The notes beneath the pieces were generated by a model. That model was not told the DNA's origin. It saw nothing but the letters and a program-made list of their open reading frames with translations, and made no database searches. 64,000 nt of DNA from Rhodococcus sp. KBS0724. GTDB lineage: Bacteria > Actinomycetota > Actinomycetes > Mycobacteriales > Mycobacteriaceae. The first letter of the stretch is position 1; every line of letters starts with the position of its first letter. Where the stretch lies: the NCBI RefSeq assembly GCF_005938745.2, contig NZ_VCBX02000001.1, forward strand, positions 186,001-250,000, given 5' to 3'. Shown here in pieces: positions 43,626-56,317 of this stretch. The position numbers and the translations under genes were made by a program.

Positions 43626-45068
43626 ATGTCCAGTACGGACCAACCCGCGCTTCAGCACACGCTGAAGAAGCGGCACCTGTCGATGATCGCGATCGCGGGC
43701 GTCATCGGGGCCGGACTGTTTGTCGGCTCCGGCGTGGCGATCCAGGAAACGGGCCCCGGCGTCCTGATTTCCTACGCACTTGCCGGCGTCGTTGTCATCC
43801 TCGTGATGCGCATGCTCGGCGAGATGTCGGCAGCATCCCCGGAAACCGGGTCGTTCTCCTCGTACGCAGACAAGGCCATCGGCCGCTGGGCCGGCTTCTC
43901 CATCGGCTGGCTGTACGCGTGGTTCTGGATCATCGTCCTCGGAATCGAAGCCACCGCAGGCGCTCTCATCATGAACCGCTGGGTGCCGGGAGTTCCGCAA
44001 TGGACCTGGGCACTGATTCTGATGATCGTGCTGACCTTGACCAACATCATCTCGGTCAAGTCGTTCGGTGAGTTCGAGTTCTGGTTCGCATCCATCAAAG
44101 TTGTTGCCATCGTGGCGTTCCTCGGAATGGGCGTCGTAGCGATCTGCGGATGGATGCCCGGCGTCGAAGCACCAGGCATGACCAACCTGACCGGCCACGG
44201 CGGATTCCTGCCCAACGGCACGGGAGCGATGCTCGCCGCAGTCCTTGTGGTGGTGTTCTCGTTCTTCGGAGCGGAAATCGCCACGATTGCCGCTGGTGAA
44301 TCGGCCAACCCGCTGGAAGCTGTTCGCGCAGCCGTCAAATCCGTCGTGTGGCGAATCCTCATCTTCTACATCGGCTCGATCGCCGTTGTCGTCACGCTGC
44401 TGCCGTGGGACAGCGCATCTGTCGCCTTGAGCCCGTACGTCGCCGTCATGGACTCGTACGGCATCCCGGCTGCAGGCAACATCATGGACGTCGTCGTGCT
44501 CACCTCAGTCCTGTCCTGCCTGAACTCCGGCCTGTACACCGCAAGCCGCATGATCTTCTCCCTCGCCGGCCGCGGCGACGCCCCGAAGTCGCTCTCCCGC
44601 ATCGAGAAGACCGGCGTCCCGATGCGCGCCGTGCTGGTCTCCACCATCGTCGGATTCCTGACCGTCGGCATGAACTACCTGTCCCCGGACAAGGTCTTCC
44701 TGTTCCTGGTGAACTCCTCCGGTGCGATCGCGCTCTTCGTCTGGCTCGTTATCTCCGTGTCCCAGTTGCGAACCCGTCGCAAGCTCGAAGCGTCTGGCCA
44801 GGAACTGGAACTGAAGATGTGGCTGTTCCCGTACCTCACCTACGCCACCATTGCCGCGATCATCGCGCTCTGCATCGGAATGATCGTTCTCGACTCGACG
44901 CGTAGTCAGATGTTCGTGTCCCTGGGCCTGGCGGCGATCCTCGTGGGGATCGGGCTCTACCGCTACCGCAACGACGACAAGAGTGAGGCCGCGCCGGCGG
45001 AGGTAACCCCAACGGTGGAAGTCGCAACGGTGGAAGTCTCAACGGTGGAAGTCTCAACAAAGGCCTGA
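43626..45068 (+). CDS. Amino-acid permease (APC family, GABA-permease-like)
   Basis: 480 residues, 12 predicted membrane helices, preceded by the strong ribosome-binding site AAGGAG. The N-terminus has the family signature KKRHLSMIAIAGVIGAGLFVGSG and PGVLISYALAG, with FSFFGAEIATIAAGES later, as in GabP/AnsP-type transporters for GABA, proline or other amino acids. The C-terminal tail carries three imperfect VEV(A/S)T repeats. Divergently arranged with the PucR regulator. The exact substrate is not determined. Confidence 0.93.
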   Translation: MSSTDQPALQHTLKKRHLSMIAIAGVIGAGLFVGSGVAIQETGPGVLISYALAGVVVILVMRMLGEMSAASPETGSFSSYADKAIGRWAGFSIGWLYAWFWIIVLGIEATAGALIMNRWVPGVPQWTWALILMIVLTLTNIISVKSFGEFEFWFASIKVVAIVAFLGMGVVAICGWMPGVEAPGMTNLTGHGGFLPNGTGAMLAAVLVVVFSFFGAEIATIAAGESANPLEAVRAAVKSVVWRILIFYIGSIAVVVTLLPWDSASVALSPYVAVMDSYGIPAAGNIMDVVVLTSVLSCLNSGLYTASRMIFSLAGRGDAPKSLSRIEKTGVPMRAVLVSTIVGFLTVGMNYLSPDKVFLFLVNSSGAIALFVWLVISVSQLRTRRKLEASGQELELKMWLFPYLTYATIAAIIALCIGMIVLDSTRSQMFVSLGLAAILVGIGLYRYRNDDKSEAAPAEVTPTVEVATVEVSTVEVSTKA

Positions 45069-45163
45069 CGCCTACGTCCCCATCTGCGCGATACTTAGAT
45101 GTCCTAGTATCGGCCACGGACCGAGAATTTCGAGCGCCGTGCGCACAGCAGATGGGGACAATC

Positions 45164-46345
<1,182 letters not shown>

Positions 46346-46347
46346 TC

Positions 46348-47499
46348 ATGGGAACCAAGCGCAAGCCGTCGTGGTACGACGACGAGATCACCGCAGTCGC
46401 AGAACTGGCCCGCGGATTTTTCGATCGTGAGCTGATTGCGAAGCGCGAGCAATGGGACGCCCAGCATCGCGTCGACCGGTCCGTGTGGCTCGAAGCCGGC
46501 AAGCTCGGCCTGCTGTGCTGCTCCATCCCCGAGGAATACGGCGGGGGCGGCGGAACCTTCGCGCACGATCTCGCAGTCTTCGAGGCGCAGGGGTATTGCG
46601 GCGACTACGCGCTTGGTAACTCCGTGCACAGCGGCATCGTCGCGCACTACGTGCTCGAGTACGGCAACGAAGAGCAGAAGAAGGCCTGGCTGCCGGGCAT
46701 GGCGACGGGTGAAATCCTCGGTGCCATCGGAATGACCGAGCCGGGAACAGGTTCCGACCTCAAGGCCATCACCACATCGGCTATCCGCGACGGTGACCAC
46801 TACGTGGTGAACGGGTCGAAGACCTTCATCACCAACGGTGGCAGCGCCGACATGATCGTGCTCGCGGTCAAGACCGATCCCAAGGCCGGCGCCAAGGGCG
46901 TTTCGCTCCTGATCGTCGATCTTCGTGACTGCGAAGGCTTTGCCGTCGGCCGCGTGCTCGACAAGGTCGGCCAGCACGGAGCCGACACGTCCGAGCTCTC
47001 GTTCACCGACGTCCGCGTTCCCGTCTCGAACCTCCTCGGTGAGTCCGAAGGCCTCGGTTTCGGTCAGCTGATGGCGCAGTTGGTGCAGGAACGCCTCATC
47101 ATCGGCGCTCAGGCCATCGGCACCATCGAACGGGCCGTCGAAGAGACCGTCGCCTACACCAAAGCGCGTCAAGCGTTCGGGCACAGCCTCTTCGAGTTCC
47201 AGAACACGGCATTCGAACTGGCCGAGTGCCAGACGATCGCACGCACCTGCCGGGTGTTCCTCGACAACTGCATCGAGGATCACCTCAACGGTGAACTCGA
47301 CGGTGCGGACGCAGCGATGGTCAAGTACTGGCTCACCGAGCAGCAGTGTGCCGTCGTCGATCGTTGTGTTCAGCTCTACGGCGGCTACGGCTACATGCGC
47401 GAGTACCCGATCGCGCGCATGTACGAAGACTCCCGCGTGCAGAAGATCTACGCCGGCGCCAACGAAGTGATGAAGGGAATCATCGCTAAGAGCCTGTAG
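46348..47499 (+). CDS. Acyl-CoA dehydrogenase
   Basis: 383 residues. FAD-dependent alpha,beta-desaturation of acyl-CoA. Family signatures: GAIGMTEPGTGSDL (FAD binding), KTFITNGGSADM, TKARQAFGHSLFEFQN and the C-terminal YGGYGYMREYPIARMYEDSR with GANEVMKGI. The start at 46348 directly follows the thiolase stop, implying cotranscription; together they could serve fatty-acid, branched-chain or amino-acid-derived acyl-CoA breakdown, in line with the adjacent permease and regulator. Confidence 0.95.
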   Translation: MGTKRKPSWYDDEITAVAELARGFFDRELIAKREQWDAQHRVDRSVWLEAGKLGLLCCSIPEEYGGGGGTFAHDLAVFEAQGYCGDYALGNSVHSGIVAHYVLEYGNEEQKKAWLPGMATGEILGAIGMTEPGTGSDLKAITTSAIRDGDHYVVNGSKTFITNGGSADMIVLAVKTDPKAGAKGVSLLIVDLRDCEGFAVGRVLDKVGQHGADTSELSFTDVRVPVSNLLGESEGLGFGQLMAQLVQERLIIGAQAIGTIERAVEETVAYTKARQAFGHSLFEFQNTAFELAECQTIARTCRVFLDNCIEDHLNGELDGADAAMVKYWLTEQQCAVVDRCVQLYGGYGYMREYPIARMYEDSRVQKIYAGANEVMKGIIAKSL

Positions 47500-47510
47500 A
47501 CGCCAGCTCT

Positions 47511-47548
47511 CGAGGACGCCCTGGCCATCTCACTCCAGGGCGTCTTCG
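47511..47548. terminator. Bidirectional terminator overlapping a gene end
   Basis: CGAGGACGCCCTGG pairs with CCAGGGCGTCTTCG (one G-U) around a 10-base loop, covering the end of the convergent DUF3558 lipoprotein gene. Confidence 0.85.
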
Positions 47549-48096
47549 ATTACGGTGGCGGCAGAACGGACGCGAGAACACATGCTGGCGCGACTGACGT
47601 AGGTGTCGTCTTCCCTGATGACCACGATGCTGTTGTCCATCATGTCCAGGACGATCACGCAGCCGGGTTCGAACTCCTCCTCGGATTGGGTGAGAACAAA
47701 TGCCTGATGTGTGCCGATGGTGATTTCTCTGCTGTCGGCTGAGACTTCCTGCGAAAGGCGCGCTGCAAAGGGGGCGGTGGCAACGTCGTAGCTCGCGATT
47801 CGCAACTCGAAATCCGGGCCACGCCACGCGCAGTCGTCCAGCAGCGTGGTAGCCGATTCCATCGACCGCTCAGCGGTGGACTTGTCGACGTTCAACTCCG
47901 TCGCGACGTCGTCGGGAATGTTGCACAGACCCTCGTCGGCTGCTGGTTCGGGGGACGGTGTGATGCTGGTAGGGGACTGTTCGAGCGTGGCCGTTGCCGC
48001 CTGCGCCCTCGCAGTCCCTTCGACGCTGCGACCACATCCGGTCACCACCGAGACCAGAATGGTCGCCAGCATCAGCGCTCCGACTATGCGTGTCAT
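47530..48096 (-). CDS. DUF3558-type lipoprotein
   Basis: 188 residues from the ATG at 48096. A lipoprotein signal peptide ends in the lipobox VVTGC (Cys about residue 20), followed by a Thr/Ser/Pro-rich spacer and a DUF3558-like domain with paired Cys (LCNIPDD..DDCAWRG and a late MCSRVRSAATVIEDAL). DUF3558 proteins are surface lipoproteins of unknown function common in actinobacteria. It points away from glf, with which it shares a 139-bp divergent spacer. Confidence 0.82.
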   Translation of the reverse strand: MTRIVGALMLATILVSVVTGCGRSVEGTARAQAATATLEQSPTSITPSPEPAADEGLCNIPDDVATELNVDKSTAERSMESATTLLDDCAWRGPDFELRIASYDVATAPFAARLSQEVSADSREITIGTHQAFVLTQSEEEFEPGCVIVLDMMDNSIVVIREDDTYVSRASMCSRVRSAATVIEDALE

Positions 48097-48196
48097 CTTC
48101 GGGCCCCACCTCCCGCTGCCCACCCGGGCAGCCCACGGGCTTGGACGTATCGAACCGGGGTGTCGGTTCCACAGCGGGTGTGATCACGACTGCTAA

Positions 48197-51340
<3,144 letters not shown>

Positions 51341-51360
<20 letters not shown>

Positions 51361-51859
51361 AGTACGGATTCTGGCCGGAATTCAGTCCACCGTCGGGCAG
51401 GTGCCGGGAGCAGTGAAGGTTGCCCGCGGCATGTCCCACTTCGGTGAGCACTCCCTCGGGTGGATCGCGATCGCTGCCGTCGGTGCTGCCGTAGACAAGC
51501 CGCGTCGCCGTGAATGGGCCGGTGCTGCCGTCGGCGCCTTCGGCGCGCACGCCGCGTCGGTCGTGATCAAGCGTGTCGTCCGGCGCAAACGCCCGTCCGA
51601 TCCGTCGTTGCAGGTCAACGTCTCGACGCCGAGCAAGCTGAGCTTCCCGTCCTCGCACGCCACGTCGACGACGGCGGCGGCTGTCCTGATCGGTCGACTC
51701 ACCGGGCTACCCTTACCGGCGTTGCTTGTGCCCCCGATGATGCTTTCGCGCCTGGTTCTGGGAGTTCATTACCCGACCGACGTGCTTGCCGGTGCGGCAC
51801 TGGGCGCCGCATCCGCGGCGCTGGTGCATAAGGCCGAACAGAAATATGGAGAGAAATGA
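51341..51859 (+). CDS. PAP2-family phosphatase (Rv3807c-type)
   Basis: 172 residues, GTG start with AAGG upstream. Acid-phosphatase motifs KRVVRRKRP, PSSHAT and SRLVLGVHYPTDVLAG are all seen. In M. tuberculosis the equivalent Rv3807c is the proposed phosphatase that removes the 5-phosphate from decaprenyl-phosphoryl-phosphoribose, between the UbiA and DprE steps. Overlaps glfT2 by 20 bp and ubiA by 4 bp. Several membrane helices; active site predicted on the extracytoplasmic side. Role inferred from position and family. Confidence 0.9.
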
Positions 51860-52761
51860 GCGAGGAAGCGGCCACGGTCAGCGGACCCCCTAAGTCCCTG
51901 CCCGCCGGCATCGTCAAGGCGCTCCGCCCGCGTCAGTGGGTCAAGAACGTTCTTGTGCTCGCCGCGCCCATCGCGGCCGGCACAGCCACCGAAGTCGACG
52001 TGCTCCTGCCCGTCGCGCTGGCATTTGTCGTGTTCTGCATGGCGGCGTCCGGCATCTACCTCGTCAACGACGCGATGGACGTCGAGGCAGACCGAGCGCA
52101 CCCCACCAAGCGCTTCCGCCCCATCGCGGCCGGAGTTCTGCCCGTCAACATCGCGTACGGCATGGCCGTGGTGCTGCTGGCCGGTTCGATCGGTCTCTCG
52201 TTCTTCGCCAACTGGCAACTCGCCGTGGTCATGGGCGTGTACATCGTCATCCAGCTTGCGTACTGCTTCGGTTTGAAGCATCAGGCCGTCATCGACATCT
52301 GCATCGTGTCGTCCGGATTCCTGTTGCGCGCCATAGCCGGTGGTGTGGCAGCCGAGATCGAGCTGTCGCAGTGGTTCCTGCTGATGATGGCATTCGGTTC
52401 ACTGTTCATGGCCGCCGGAAAGCGGTACGCCGAACTGAAACTGGCCGAACGTACCGGTGCCAAGATCCGCAAGTCGCTCGAGAGCTACACGATGACCTAC
52501 CTGCGCTTCGTGTGGACGATGGCCGCGACGGCACTCGTCCTCTGCTACGGACTGTGGGCCTTCCAACAGGACGACATCAAGGGCACCAACTGGTACGCCA
52601 TTTCGATGGTCCCCTTCACCGTTGCCGTGCTCCGGTACGCCGTGGACGTCGATGGCGGCGAAGCCGGCGAACCCGAGGAAATCGCGCTCGGTGACCGGGT
52701 TCTGCAATTCCTCGCAGTGGCGTGGATCGGAGTAGTGGGTGTCGCTGTCTACATCGTCTGA
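51856..52761 (+). CDS. ubiA: Decaprenyl-phosphate phosphoribosyltransferase
   Basis: Integral-membrane UbiA-superfamily enzyme that transfers phosphoribose from PRPP to decaprenyl phosphate, the first committed step to the arabinose donor DPA. 301 residues, about nine helices. The first Asp motif is NDAMDVEADRAHPTKRFRPI and a second conserved region is in DICIVSSGFLLRAIAGG, which takes the place of the usual second Asp motif in this subgroup. Overlaps its neighbours on both sides (ATGA with PAP2; 23 bp with aftB). Rv3806c equivalent. Confidence 0.95.
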   Translation: MSEEAATVSGPPKSLPAGIVKALRPRQWVKNVLVLAAPIAAGTATEVDVLLPVALAFVVFCMAASGIYLVNDAMDVEADRAHPTKRFRPIAAGVLPVNIAYGMAVVLLAGSIGLSFFANWQLAVVMGVYIVIQLAYCFGLKHQAVIDICIVSSGFLLRAIAGGVAAEIELSQWFLLMMAFGSLFMAAGKRYAELKLAERTGAKIRKSLESYTMTYLRFVWTMAATALVLCYGLWAFQQDDIKGTNWYAISMVPFTVAVLRYAVDVDGGEAGEPEEIALGDRVLQFLAVAWIGVVGVAVYIV

Positions 52762-54655
52762 GCCGGCCACCGAAGCCGACCAGGTCGCCGACACCGCGGC
52801 ACCGAGCACCACCCCTACCCGAGTAGTTTTCCTCGGCGGGGTGGTGCTTGCTGCCGTCCTCACGTTCTGGGGTGCGTGGGAGCGCCGATGGATCGCCGAC
52901 GACGGACTCATAGTCCTGCGGACAGTGCGAAATCTCCTGGCCGGTAACGGTCCCGTCTTCAACGCCGGTGAACGCGTCGAGGCGAATACGAGTACCGCGT
53001 GGACATACATCGTCTACGCCTTCGGTTGGCTGACACAGATCCGACTCGAATATGTCGTCCTCGCAATCGCTTTGGTGCTCACGACCGCAGCCGTGGTCTT
53101 GGCGATGCTCGGAACGGCCCGCCTGTACCGCGATATGCGCCCAGGCGTCGGCGGGACGGTTTTCCTCGTTCCTGCCGGTGTTCTCGTCTACATTGCCGTG
53201 CCGCCCGCCCGAGATTTTGCGACGTCCGGACTCGAGACGTGCCTGGTGATCTTCTGGATCGCGCTGCTGTGGTTGCTGATGGTTCGGTGGGCCCAGGCGT
53301 CAGTGCCGTCGACGGTGTCGATTCTGGTCCTTTCCTTTGTTGCCGGACTCGGGCCACTCGTGCGCCCGGAGATGGCGATCCCTGGTGCTCTGGCGCTGAT
53401 GATGATCGTCGTCTCCGCCGGTCTGACGTGGAAGGTCCGCGCGCTGATCGTGGTTGTCGCCGGGCTCGTTCCGGTGGCGTACCAGATCTGGCGTATGGGC
53501 TACTACGGACTTCCGTACCCCAACACCGCGGTCTCGAAGGATGCCGGCGGCGCAAAGTGGTCGCAAGGATTTGCCTACCTGTGGAATCTCGTCGGACCGT
53601 ACTTGCTGTGGTTGCCGCTGCTGTTCCTCCTGGCCGGCGCGCTGATTATCTTTGCGATCGGCAGGACCGAGCGCACGTCCGTGGCCCAGGCGGTGTCAGG
53701 TTCACGCTGGGTGCGGTTGCAGGCATGGCTGCGCACCCCACGCGCTGTTGTCACGTTCATTCTCGGTAGCGGCCTGATCCTGGGTGTGTATTCGGTTCGA
53801 GTCGGTGGCGACTTCATGCACGGCCGCGTCCTGCTCCCCGTGCTGTTCTGCCTTCTGATCCCGGTGGCGGTTATTCCGCTTCGGGTTCCGGCGCGAACGG
53901 CATTCGGCCGGAACCGGGACACCGCGATCTTCGGCGTCTCCGCAGTGTTGTGGTTGGGAACCATAGTGTGGGCAGCCGCCGCGGCCAACACGACCGGCAT
54001 GCCCGAGGGATCGATCGTCGGACGCTCGGGCATCGTCGACGAGCGTGCGTTCTACGCCCTCAACACCGGTCACGAGCATCCGATCCGAGCCGAGGATTAC
54101 CTCGACTACCCCTGGATGCGAGCAATGGTCGAAACCATCGCAGACACCCCGGACGGTGGACTACTCATTCCGTCTCCCAGTTACAACGCGTGGTTCGTCG
54201 TTCCGCCGCCAGGGCCGATCGACGAACCGGGTGAGCACGTCGTTTTCTTCCTGAACCTCGGTATGACAAGCATGAATGTCGGACTCGATGTTCGCGTGCT
54301 CGATCAGATGGGGTTGGCGTACCCGCTCGCCGCGCACACGGAGAGGTTGGAAGACGGCCGTATCGGCCACGACAAGAACCTGTATCCGGACTGGGTGGTT
54401 GCGGACACCGGGATGATCGACGTCCACCCGTGGCTGCCCTTCTTCCTCGACGAGGAATGGGTAGCTGACGCGAAGCTGGCGCTGACCTGCCCGGAAACGC
54501 AGGAGTTGCTTACCTCCTACCGCAGTGAATTGACGTGGGCGCGATTCAAGCAGAACTTCCGTCAGGCATTCGACTTGGCGCAGTATCGATTCGATCGAGT
54601 GCCCGCCTACGAACTACAACGATGTGGTCTTGTGCCACTTGAAACCCAAAAGTGA
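52739..54655 (+). CDS. aftB: Terminal beta-(1->2) arabinofuranosyltransferase AftB
   Basis: GT-C membrane glycosyltransferase adding the terminal beta-1,2 arabinofuranose to arabinan from decaprenyl-phosphoryl-arabinose. 638 residues, GTG start inside ubiA. A cytoplasmic N-terminus, about ten helices, the acidic pair in the first external loop (RRWIADDGLIVLR) and a C-terminal external domain from about residue 420. Equivalent of Rv3805c. Last gene of the overlapping run; no terminator hairpin was recognised just after it. Confidence 0.93.
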   Translation: MSLSTSSEPATEADQVADTAAPSTTPTRVVFLGGVVLAAVLTFWGAWERRWIADDGLIVLRTVRNLLAGNGPVFNAGERVEANTSTAWTYIVYAFGWLTQIRLEYVVLAIALVLTTAAVVLAMLGTARLYRDMRPGVGGTVFLVPAGVLVYIAVPPARDFATSGLETCLVIFWIALLWLLMVRWAQASVPSTVSILVLSFVAGLGPLVRPEMAIPGALALMMIVVSAGLTWKVRALIVVVAGLVPVAYQIWRMGYYGLPYPNTAVSKDAGGAKWSQGFAYLWNLVGPYLLWLPLLFLLAGALIIFAIGRTERTSVAQAVSGSRWVRLQAWLRTPRAVVTFILGSGLILGVYSVRVGGDFMHGRVLLPVLFCLLIPVAVIPLRVPARTAFGRNRDTAIFGVSAVLWLGTIVWAAAAANTTGMPEGSIVGRSGIVDERAFYALNTGHEHPIRAEDYLDYPWMRAMVETIADTPDGGLLIPSPSYNAWFVVPPPGPIDEPGEHVVFFLNLGMTSMNVGLDVRVLDQMGLAYPLAAHTERLEDGRIGHDKNLYPDWVVADTGMIDVHPWLPFFLDEEWVADAKLALTCPETQELLTSYRSELTWARFKQNFRQAFDLAQYRFDRVPAYELQRCGLVPLETQK

Positions 54656-54971
54656 TGCGGATCACTGTGCCGCGGGAGAATGCATGTTGCGATCCCGTAA
54701 CGCTCCCGTGATCGGCACCGATGTATCCGAAGACGATTCACCTACCCGAAATGCTCCCGTGAGCACCAGGGGAGAAGCGCCCGGTGGCTGAGATCCATTT
54801 GTCACAACCAAACCTGTGGCATAGGGTCCACCGAGCGCAGTGTGACTGGAACGAGGTCCGCTGCCAGTCTGGTTTGTCCAGGCTGGCGCACATACCTGTT
54901 CCCCGACGGAATCCGTCGGTACTTCCTCTCTCGAGGGGAGCTACCGCAGACGAAGAGAGAGAGCAGTATCC
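54656..54971 (+). promoter_or_regulatory. Leader/promoter region of the first mycolyltransferase (316 bp)
   Basis: Holds a repeated 10-mer GCTCCCGTGA at 54702-54711 and 54753-54762 and a hairpin CCGACGG-AAT-CCGTCGG at 54903-54919 in the probable leader. GAGAGAGAG precedes the ATG. No small gene recognised. Confidence 0.5.
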
Positions 54972-55982
54972 ATGCGATTTGCCCCGACGAGGCTGACACA
55001 GCGCCTCAAGCACCGAGCACTTGCCATCGGTGCGGCAGCACTCGTGCTTCCCCTTGCCGCAGGCGTCGCCGGTAGCGCAGTTGCTACCGCTGCTCCCGCG
55101 CACGCAGCGCCGGTTCAGACCGCGCCGTGGGGCGGATTCGAAGAACTGTGGGTACCCTCCACAATGGGCAACATCAAGGTCCAGGTCCAGTGGGCCGCTC
55201 GCGGCGGAAACGCTGCCCTCTATTTGCTCGACGGCCTCCGCGCTCGTGACGACGCCAATGCGTGGTCCTTCGAGACCAACGCTCTCGAGCAGTACCGCAA
55301 CGACAACATCACTCTCGTGATGCCCGTCGGCGGACAGTCCAGCTTCTACACCGACTGGTACGCACCCTCGAACTTCAACGGTCAGCAGATGACCTACAAG
55401 TGGGAGACCTTCCTCACGGAAGAGCTGCCCAACTTCCTCGAGAACTACGGCGTCTCGCGCAACAACAACGCTGTCCTCGGCCTGTCGATGGGTGGAAGTG
55501 CCGCACTGACACTCGCTGCGTACCACCGCGACCAGTTCAAGTTCGCCGGCTCGCTGTCGGGTTACCTGAACATCTCGGCTCCCGGTATGCGTGAAGCAAT
55601 CCGCGTCGCGATGCTCGATGCCGGCCGCTTCAACGTCGACTCCATGTGGGGACCCCCGTGGAGCCCGGCATGGCTGCGCAACGACCCGTTCGTCTTCGCG
55701 CCTCGCCTCCAGGGCCTGTCGATGTACATCTCCGCAGCAAGCGGTTTGACCGGTAAGTACGACAACCCCAAGGGCTTGGTCGGCTACTACAACACGGCAA
55801 ACGCCATGGGCCTCGAAGCACTTGCGCTGGCCAACACCCGGGCATTCCAGATCCGGATGAACACGCTCGGTATTCCGGCCACCTACAGCTTCCCGTCCAA
55901 CGGCACCCACTCGTGGGCGTACTGGTCCGAGGAACTGTTCAAGGCCCGCGGCCAGATTCTCGACACCATGAACGCCTGGTGA
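54972..55982 (+). CDS. Secreted mycolyltransferase (antigen 85 type)
   Basis: Transfers mycolic acids from trehalose monomycolate to arabinogalactan or another trehalose. 336 residues with a signal peptide ending near PAHAAP (about 46). The alpha/beta-hydrolase core shows LYLLDGLRA, VGGQSSFYTDW, the nucleophile GLSMGG (Ser172) and the histidine in NGTHSWAYW near the end. Own leader region and a strong terminator. One of two such genes here, placed as fbpA/fbpD are in M. tuberculosis. Confidence 0.96.
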   Translation: MRFAPTRLTQRLKHRALAIGAAALVLPLAAGVAGSAVATAAPAHAAPVQTAPWGGFEELWVPSTMGNIKVQVQWAARGGNAALYLLDGLRARDDANAWSFETNALEQYRNDNITLVMPVGGQSSFYTDWYAPSNFNGQQMTYKWETFLTEELPNFLENYGVSRNNNAVLGLSMGGSAALTLAAYHRDQFKFAGSLSGYLNISAPGMREAIRVAMLDAGRFNVDSMWGPPWSPAWLRNDPFVFAPRLQGLSMYISAASGLTGKYDNPKGLVGYYNTANAMGLEALALANTRAFQIRMNTLGIPATYSFPSNGTHSWAYWSEELFKARGQILDTMNAW

Positions 55983-56013
55983 CCATGCTTCACCGCAAGA
56001 CTTAATACAGACA

Positions 56014-56057
56014 AGTGCCGTTCCGGACTTCCGCGAGGAAGACCGGAACGGCACTTC
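56014..56057 (+). terminator. Terminator of the first mycolyltransferase
   Basis: Perfect 14-bp stem AAGTGCCGTTCCGG with its complement, plus an inner CTTCC/GGAAG stem with GCGA loop, followed by CTGTTTT. Confidence 0.93.
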
Positions 56058-56223
56058 TGTTTTGCAGGGGATGCCGTAAACAGGAACATCGGTAACAATT
56101 GCACCACCAGTAACAGCGCGGCAACACCTAGGCGGAGTCGTTTCCGTGTAGAAAGAGTTTCGACAGGGCTCTGGTCGCCGAGGTGGTGTGCGAGGCAGAG
56201 ATGCCTCGCCGCGTAGGCACTGA

Positions 56224-56291
56224 ACACGTGAGATACCGAGCACGTGAAGACACCGAGTACGTGAGACACCGGGTAGTAAGACACGCGGACC
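56224..56291 (+). repeat. Tandem 17-bp degenerate repeats upstream of a mycolyltransferase
   Basis: Units at 56224-56240, 56241-56257, 56258-56274 and a weaker fourth at 56275-56291; consensus about NACGTGAGACACCGAGN. The 17-bp period excludes coding. It ends 27 bp before the ATG at 56318 within the 335-bp intergenic region 55983-56317, whose left part is the preceding terminator. Confidence 0.75.
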
Positions 56292-56317
56292 GGAAGTAAG
56301 GGAAAGAGAGTGAACTC

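Noticed and set aside
54738..56243. A 501-codon minus-strand frame opposite the first mycolyltransferase
   Set aside because: Antisense shadow with Cys/Gly/Val-rich composition and no ribosome-binding site.
56224..56291. CRISPR-like array
   Set aside because: The 17-bp units follow each other without spacers and there are no cas genes.
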